NCBI GenBank assembly: GCA_015501585.1
Contig: JADNRY010000033.1
Location: forward strand, 186,001-250,000
Reading direction: 5' to 3'
Length of the DNA stretch: 64,000 bases
From: Rhodocollybia butyracea
Lineage: Eukaryota; Basidiomycota; Agaricomycetes; Agaricales; Omphalotaceae
Shown: piece by piece, positions 57,642-64,000 of the stretch
Layout of the letters: the number at the start of each line of letters is the position of its first letter
How positions within the stretch are numbered: the first letter of the stretch is position 1
Made by a program: the position numbers and the translations under genes
The notes under the pieces: model-generated
Told to the model about the DNA's origin: nothing
The model's input: the letters and a program-made list of their open reading frames with translations, nothing else
Databases searched by the model: none

Positions 57642-58013
57642 TTACCGGTTGCAGGGAAGTGAATGTGCAGCCATCAGCGCCTTGATCCTTTTGGTCTCTC
57701 GTTCATCCTCCTTTCGTTCATCCTCTCTCTGGTACCAGAGCGTGTAGAGGTAGTCGAAGGCATCTGCGCTTGTGGTTCCAGGCACGCTATAAGTGTCTCG
57801 TCTCCATTCTCGAGGCATGGAAAATATGACGATACGACGGAATTGATCGTCGGTAGTATCCCCTCCAAGGTCGTTGAGCTTTTTGAGGAGGTTTCGCATC
57901 CGCTTCTCGTGGTCCTCCATTGTGGCTTCCGCTGGGTTGAATTTTTCTTGTCTGAGATTAGTGTCTGCTAGATGGATAAGCTCATCGTTGTTTAGGCCGT
58001 TTCCAGATGACAT
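57642..58013 (-). CDS. Copia-type gag fragment (UBN2), copy 2
   Basis: A 123-codon ORF (MSSGNGLNNDELIHLADTNL...) contains the helical gag core of copia elements: MEDHEKRMRNLLKKLNDLGG, RRIVIFSMPREWRRD and LYTLWYQREDERKEDERETK. It ends without the zinc knuckle, protease or polymerase, and no LTR pair was found. It is a retrotransposon fragment, better preserved than the copy at 55640-56330. The ATG at 58013 may or may not be original. Confidence 0.75.
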   Translation of the reverse strand: MSSGNGLNNDELIHLADTNLRQEKFNPAEATMEDHEKRMRNLLKKLNDLGGDTTDDQFRRIVIFSMPREWRRDTYSVPGTTSADAFDYLYTLWYQREDERKEDERETKRIKALMAAHSLPCNR

Positions 58014-59461
58014 TTCTGAATCGAGTGTTCTTTTTCGCTACGAGTAACTATATCTGTTAGGGTAAATCAGACTCGGTTGACGTCAGGGCAAACTATATTG
58101 TATGCAAGAACAAGTTGGACCGTAAAATATCATACGCTCACCTCAGTCTCAGTTGATATCAAAGTAGATCAAGCAGAGAGGAAAACGCCGCGAAGCGTGA
58201 CCTGTACAGTATAAAGTAATCCAACGGCGTTAATTATATTTAATGCGGAAATGTCAAAGCGTTATGTAGCAGAGTAGATATGTATGGAGTATGCTCTAAC
58301 TTGACTCGAAAAGAACATGTAGTGGGGATAGTGGAGATTCAACTCGAATGGCTCCGAGTATAGGTGATGCAACGTACATGCCAATGGAAGGTGGCTGCGA
58401 GGGAGTTGTTGCGAAAGCGGCGGCATGGGCTCGGCCGAATTTGTTGATTCCGTGTAAGCCGAATACGATGCGGAAGTACCGAACCCAGAACGGACATAGA
58501 AGTTGGAACCAGATGCAGCTGAGGTTACACATCCGTAGGGATCGTCAGTGTGTAACGAGTCTGCTTAGAGGAGACTAGGCTGGGGTGCTGAGAACAAGAA
58601 TTATGTCGCGCACCTTGCTAAAGTTATCTTCGTTCCCTTCGTTGTGTATACACACGCTTGTTATAGCCACAAACACTATTACATTACTGCATTTTTTTTC
58701 TCACAGTTGCTTATCGCGATCGTAATACAAGTACCCTGATCAAAGTTCACCCGCACCTTGGAAACTGTTTGGAGAATTGCTTGCCTGATATCAAGCTTCA
58801 AGTGACAGTCGACGATCACTTGGCCCAACAAAGAAAAGGTAAAGTAAAACCTTACCCTGAATGGTAACAAGCTCGCCGGGTTGACGTTTACCGGGTCCCG
58901 TTGGTGTCTGTAGGTGCCTGGCAGTGGAGAACTGAAATGTTAGTTCAAAGGCCAAGCATTCCATGACTCCGGCTCTCCCCAGAATGACGCCAACCTCCCC
59001 GCAAACACCTCTCTTTCATCGTCAACTGTCACAACACGATTGGCCAATCTGGGAGACAGACACCTCTGGATATAAGCTGGAAGCTTGTGTGCGATGCCGT
59101 AGATTCCGCGTTCTGGGAATCCAACGTCTGACCAGGATATCAACATTGGAGGAGACGAAACGTTCTTATTGTATCAAACCTTGCTGTACCATTGCTCTTT
59201 TTGCAAAGTGCACGTTCACTGGATGCGTAGTAGTGCCCTTAGGATTTAGGTGGTGAGAGTTGTCTTGCTAAAGCATGCACAGGCACTTCATCGCAGACCA
59301 CCTGGGCGGGTTTAACACAGAGGAATTCAAATCAAAAATCAAAATGCAACTGCCAGTGCCAGTGCCACTGATCACGGTCACACCCCTGAAACGAACCGCT
59401 GATCACGTTGATATGAGCGCTTAACTCTTTTTGTGGCGAGCGTAAACAACAAACCTCAATC
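58014..59461. other. Spacer between copia fragment and kinase copy B
   Basis: No gene supported. About 59200-59461 resembles 53975-54157 (the upstream flank of copy A), including GTGCACGTTC, GATCACGGTCAC and ACAAACCTCAATC, so the duplication includes the promoter. Confidence 0.5.
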
Positions 59462-60840
59462 ATGCTTTCCTCGCTGCAACGTCTCTTAGCTCTCTTCTGC
59501 ACGTCCACGAAACGGCTCTGGCTCTTTCTCTGGAGAAGACTTGTCACTCCTCGGAAGGTAATATACCCTCAGCGTGTCCGATGCCTCAAACTACTAAATA
59601 TTGGAATGCCTGTAGACGTTTTCTCTTGAAACTTGGAGAAGCACTTGCGCTACCCAAGATGACCGCACGAAACTTTGGCAGTCATATGTCCCATTCTTTG
59701 AATCAAAGGGGTATAGGCTATGGAAGATAATTCGCTACGACCATGTTCCACCGGACGACAAGCCTCGCGCTCCAGATGGTTTTAGTTACGAGAATGAATA
59801 CGGTGCCAACACGTCTCACTCATACTCAGATATGGTGAGACTTTGAGTCTGCTTTTCCCTGATCTCGGGTGGCTTCATCTAATCGACTGGTTAACTCAGC
59901 ATCCGTTCATTTTCCCGGCTCGTACGAGAGATTCACGAGATGTAATGATCGTTCTTTTGAGTGACGGCGTGGTCGGCCTCAATTGTATTGATGCTTTGCG
60001 CGAAATGGCCACCGGCAAAAACGCAGGAATCGACAGAAATCATGCTTTGCCTATGCTGCAAGAAATTCATCACAACAACCTTGTTTTCGGGGTGTTCCCT
60101 TTGGTTGGTAGTATGTTTGCAATCGAATGGTTTCCAGATATCGAACATTTTCTTGAAGCCACGAGCCAGATTATGGAGGTGTGTCCCCCGGCCTCTTTGC
60201 CTCTGACATCTATACATAATACTTGTCTGCATCTAGGGTGTTGCATTTCTACATGATCATCTCGTAGTACACCGGGTATGTATGGTCTTTTCTTTATATG
60301 GATATGTTTTCAAGCCATGCTTCTCAGGATCTCTTCATTAGTAACTTCCTTAGCTCGCGCCGTGATGCACCGTGGGATCCAGACAACAGATATGACTTTC
60401 TACGTCCTCGTTATTACATTATCGACTTCGAGTGGGCTATCCGATTCTTGCCAGGTTCTGATCCAGAAACTCGAACGGTGACCGGTCCACCACTTCCTTG
60501 GGATATTTACAAGCGTCCTGTTCCGCCAGAAATGAAATCCGAGCTCCCTTACTGCCCATTCAAAAGTGATGTATGGCAGTTGGGTAAGGCTTTTGGCAAA
60601 TGGCTTGAGGTTAGGTCTGATTGTCGGTTTTGCGTCCAACAATCTAATTTTCTCTCGTAGCATATCGATTCTATTCCTGATGTTGTTCAGTTACTACGCA
60701 AAATGTCTGCAGATGATGCCAAGGAGCGGCCATCCGCGCGTGAAGCAGTAAATCACTTGAACAAGATTCGGTCAGAACTTCCATCGCATGTTCTTCATAG
60801 TCCAATTGAATTGAACTATGATTATGATGAATTGGTCTAG
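59462..60840 (+). CDS. Kinase-like protein, tandem copy B
   Basis: The same six-exon structure as copy A (start MLSSLQRLLALFCTSTKRLW) gives 364 residues; the Trp codon that begins exon 3 in copy A is absent here. It is closely similar to copy A throughout, with VVHRDLFISNFL, RYYIIDFEWAIRF and KSDVWQLGKAFGKW. Differences cluster near the N-terminus and the C-terminal helix (KMSADDAKERPSAREAVNHL). The frame is open from start to stop, so selection has probably kept both. The tandem arrangement is 5.3 kb apart in the same orientation with the upstream flank duplicated. As for copy A, the DFE motif and missing N-lobe landmarks leave catalytic activity in doubt. Confidence 0.85.
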
Positions 60841-61065
60841 GATAAAGGTCTATGTAGAATAAAATGATACTCCATTGAAAAGATCTTGTGAGCGTGTGTC
60901 CATGTTCTGCGGGTCCTTCTAGGTCCTTCTCTGTCCTTGTCTCATAATGATACGCCGCCTTATTTATGAAATTGTGAGTGTCCATGTTTGCTCTGTAGTA
61001 CACCACGCGTTCTTTTGTATAAGAGATAGATCCTAAGATAGATCGATAGATACATCACCGATTGT

Positions 61066-61340
61066 GGTCAGACGGCTGGTCCCTGTACCAGCACAAGCAG
61101 TGAGCTCGACTCCCGGAGAGAAGGTAGACTGCAGGGCCAGGACAGAGACGGTCGACCAAAACCGAAGTAAGGACTAGCTCAAGTACTTGATTATATAGAA
61201 ATTTGTAAGAGATGCATTAGACCCCAATAGAAAAGAGGAAGATAGGGCGAAACCATGCCTTTTCGGGCTCTTGCTGGCAAGACCATGGACAGCTTCTTGT
61301 GTAAATTTACACGGGTCGCCAAATCCCACGCAACCGAGTG
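61066..61340. repeat. Dispersed LTR-like repeat, copy B (inverted relative to copy A)
   Basis: The reverse complement shares ordered blocks with 290-562, for example GTTGCGTGGGATTTGGCGAC and GTGCTGGTACAGGGACCAG. It lies between segments resembling the 3' flank of the kinase genes. Confidence 0.6.
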
Positions 61341-61429
61341 TTGTAAGAGTGGATCCAGGATACTCGCTATTTAATACGATGCGAATTAAGATAAGAAGTA
61401 TGTACTTAGTTAGCGTACGGTTGTCAAGA

Positions 61430-61720
61430 ATTAAAATTATCCGGGATCGAATAGGATCGAATATTGATACTCATCGAAGAGACCTTATGGATATGTTTGT
61501 GTCAATGTCTGTTCTGTGGGTCCTTATTGTTGTCTGGAATACGATTATTAGAATCGATTACTCGGATCGAATAATAACAGGCTATCGAAAATTCAAAAGA
61601 CTTTATGAACATGTTTGTGAGTATGTGTCCATGTGTCTGTTTTGTTTTGGTTCTGTAGGTCCTTCGTGTGTATAAGAGTGGATACTCGCTATCTGATGTT
61701 CCTTCAATCCTCAATCATGG
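61430..61720 (+). repeat. Copies of the kinase 3' flank
   Basis: Motifs from the flank after copy A (GATCGAATAATGATA, GACCTTAT, CTGTTCTGTGG, AAGAGTGGATGCT) recur here two to three times in altered form (GGATCGAATA, GACCTTATGG, TCTGTTCTGTGGGTCC, AAGAGTGGATACTCG). They suggest an earlier, larger array of this gene family. Confidence 0.5.
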
Positions 61721-62221
61721 CTGAAAACAACACACTCGGAGTGCGTTTCCCCTCTTTCTGTACAGTGCATATTACAATTCCAAGACTAGCGTGCACAACC
61801 TCGCGACCGTTATTACTTGGTGGATGGAACGTATGTTGGTAAGAGGACCCCTTTGGGAGAATCCGGTAGTGTCCGTTATTGTTACCATCCCCTTAACCAG
61901 ATCATGACATTGAGCACTTCTAGAGAAATGGTCAAGCCTACTTGACCTTAACATTTCTGCATTTTTTCTAAAAAGATCGAAGTTTCCAGGATGACCCCGT
62001 AGGAAGTTACTCGCCTAAATGGTCAATGATGCTAAGGGCTCATATTTTGTAGACTCACCGTACCACGGCCATTGACAGGTCCACCGTAGTCCTATAGTAG
62101 CCGTGCCCTTAGGGGCTAAAGTATTATTAGTCAGATTTGTGTACTGCCACCGCCGGTCCGTACAGCCTAGTCAGCGCTAATTTAACTTTTTTACATGTTA
62201 TGCCATCGACAATCTCGTTCA
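61721..62221. other. No supported gene
   Basis: Short ORFs only. Confidence 0.4.
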
Positions 62222-62590
62222 GGTCCACCGAGGGCATGAATACAATAAATTTTATTGTCAAGAAGCTTATTCCAAAGTGGAAAGATGGATTACGCCTTAT
62301 TTAATGCGATTCTATGCATACTCAATCTCAAAGATGTTTTTGCTATTGACGCAACTGGAGGCGGAAAGTCTGCCCTTTTCGGTGTTCCCATCCTTATCCA
62401 TCGCGAAATATCACAAAATCCTAGCGCTTACCCTGTATTCAATGTCTCTATTCGTCTGAAGCCTGTGGGAGTTGTAGTTACACCTACAAAGGGTTTAGTG
62501 AGCAATATCGTGCATGTACTGAAGTCTTTCTGTCATTAGTGAACTAACCATCTCATTTTTAGGTCAAACAACTGAAGAAAGACTTCAATA
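62222..62590 (+). pseudogene. RecQ/DEAD-like helicase fragment
   Basis: Frames read LIPKWKDGLR, then VFAIDATGGGKSALFGVPIL (Walker A-type GGGKS), then LKPVGVVVTPTKGLVSNIV (motif Ia-like) and, after an intron-like gap, VKQLKKDFNR. These match the N-terminal motifs of a helicase family widespread and often truncated in basidiomycetes. A frameshift near 62297 separates the first two blocks. The sequence is cut at 62590 by the MITE; no DExH box or C-terminal motifs follow beyond it. Confidence 0.6.
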
Positions 62591-63425
62591 GGGTGGTTCA
62601 CGCTGATTTTTAAACCCTTTTTACGACTTTTTTACAACTCTTTTTAGGGATTTTTTATGATAAAAAAAGTTATAAAAGGAGTTGAGGATTGCAAAACGGC
62701 TCCAGAGCCGTTTTTGCATCTTGTTCATTTTTACAGCATTTTTATGAGTTTTTTTCAATGCTTTGTTCCTGATTTACATATCGGAATTACCATGGCTGTC
62801 GCCGAGGATGTATCGGATGGTGCCCGCACACCATCCGACTTACTCCAGTGGTAATCCCGCCGCCAACCCGCCGCACCTTCCCATTCATAACGTTGACTTT
62901 ATTTCTCACATCCTATGGCCACTACTAAGCTAGCCAGATACACCTATCCCACGCCATAACATGTGCAACCATGTCATTAACCTGACATGAAAACACTGCA
63001 ACCCGATGTGACCAGGCTGTAACCTGATGCGACCAGGCTGTAATCCGACGCGACAAACACTTTAATTAAACTTAATCAAACTTAGTCCTCATGTTTCCTA
63101 AAATGCTACATAAAAACGCAGTGCAAAAAAGCCAAAGTTGCAGGAGGGGGGTTTCACGGTGCCCTTTTTATGGTCTTTTTATTGTCTTTTTAAGATATCT
63201 TTCTTGTGAAATGAGTGTAAAAATACATAAAAACCTGTAAAAAGCTCGTAAAAAGGCTTAAAAACCCAGCGTGAAACACCCTATTGGGGGGTTTCACAGT
63301 GCCCTTTTTATGACCTTTTTACAGTCTTTTTAAGATCTCTTTTTTGTAAAATGAGTGTAAAAATACATAAAAAATAGATGTAAAAAGCGTGTAAAAAGGG
63401 TTTAAAAACCCAGCGTGAACCACCC
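62591..63425. mobile_element. 835-bp MITE-like element with TA duplication
   Basis: The ends GGGTGGTTCACGCTG...TTTTTAAACCCTTTTTA are inverted repeats of about 34 bp; TA flanks both sides (62589-62590, 63426-63427). No transposase. The interior includes AT-rich left and right arms and a more GC-rich middle with 21-bp repeats near 63003-63048 (CCAGGCTGTAA). Confidence 0.75.
63146..63425. repeat. Two tandem 140-bp units
   Basis: 63146-63285 and 63286-63425 both start GGGGGGTTTCAC and end with CCCAGCGTGAA(A/C)CACCC. Each unit has inverted ends of its own, so it resembles a small MITE duplicated head to tail. Confidence 0.85.
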
Positions 63426-63435
63426 TAATGTAGAC

Positions 63436-63558
63436 TAGACTTGAACCAGTCGGCTTTGATGGCCCGGATGATACTTCAATGATAGTCGATTGAAGAGCTG
63501 GGCTGATCGACTGTCATCAAAAGTGTAGTAGTCAACAGTGGTGACTGGTTCGAGTCTA
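63436..63558. mobile_element. 123-bp MITE with 9-bp duplication (Mutator-like)
   Basis: TIRs TAGACTTGAACCAGTC and its complement (one mismatch) bound the element; AATGTAGAC is duplicated at 63427-63435 and 63559-63567. Nine-base duplications are typical of Mutator-like elements. Confidence 0.85.
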
Positions 63559-63567
63559 AATGTAGAC

Positions 63568-64000
63568 GTGTTTTCCTACATGTCCGACAATATTTCTACC
63601 AAATGAAGAGCTTTTGCTGTTTCATCTTTGTAAGCCTTCAAGTACAATCTCATCTCCAGCGATCTAACATTCATAATGCCCCTCCCCCATTCACCTCGCA
63701 TGTACCCAGTGATATGAATTTGTGCCCAAATGAAGGTGTATATTTTACTCCAGGGAGTGGGATCAGTCTTTCACTGTCCCCTATCCGTGTTACAAATTGG
63801 ACTGTCCACACGCCAAGAGTAACTTGTTGGAACTGTCGAAGCTTGGGTGGTGAACTCAGCAATGTTCTGATGCAGCAGAGATTAGGAATGTCTGTGTTGT
63901 TGATGTGGATGTGGAACACAGATATAGACGTGGATATAAACATGGATTACATGGTATTGGCATGGATACATTCCTCTTTTGCATCAGGAAACACTAAAAT
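63568..64000. other. No supported gene
   Basis: One minus-strand ORF of 90 codons without recognised domain; the sequence is cut by the window end. Confidence 0.35.

Overview
The window looks like nuclear DNA of a filamentous basidiomycete (Agaricomycetes). Genes carry many short GT-AG introns (about 32-75 nt). The conserved genes (AP-1 gamma-adaptin, Apc11, mL44, a monocarboxylate-type MFS carrier, a P450) and the FunK1-type and Spt5-like KOW paralogues are typical of that group. The accessory families resemble those of Rhizoctonia/Ceratobasidiaceae; that placement is inference only. I see no prokaryotic features, CRISPR or virus.

Layout. 0-12 kb is repeat-rich: an LTR-like repeat, a frameshifted KOW/Spt5-like gene, and a structurally complete 2,990-bp PIF/Harbinger transposon (5894-8883; TIRs, TAA target duplication, intact-looking Myb/SANT and DDE transposase genes whose stop codons abut). 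12-26 kb holds a 7-TM protein (12213-13440), a decayed segmental copy of the 3' half of gamma-adaptin (14.5-16.2 kb), two separated pieces of a FunK1-type kinase, a C2H2 zinc-finger gene, and the parental gamma-adaptin gene (26055-22915, minus). Gamma-adaptin shares a 177-bp divergent promoter with a large CCCH/RRM/RBR gene (26233-30463) that lacks its RING2 domain.

31-42.5 kb is the conserved-gene core: an MFS carrier, APC11, two small unknown intron-containing genes, mitoribosomal protein mL44 and a cytochrome P450, followed 19 bp later by a TA-flanked MITE. 43.5-50.1 kb is a three-level nest: a host gene on the minus strand is split by a second, unrelated Harbinger element (44621-49445, ACT duplication), whose transposase is in turn split by a gag-only LTR retrotransposon (45359-46945, GTGAT duplication).

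50-64 kb contains a 17-bp minisatellite, a truncated kinase-associated gene, a perfect 43-bp hairpin, two tandem six-exon kinase-like paralogues (54158-55561 and 59462-60840) separated by copia gag fragments and an intron-containing tRNA-Thr(AGT), and a helicase fragment cut by nested MITEs, one with a 9-bp Mutator-like duplication.

Conserved single-copy genes sit in short clusters, while transposon nests, segmental copies and expanded kinase/KOW families fill the rest. Several near-intact genes break at homopolymer runs, so base-calling error must be separated from real decay. Exon models were assembled by hand from frame and GT-AG consistency; no homology search was run.
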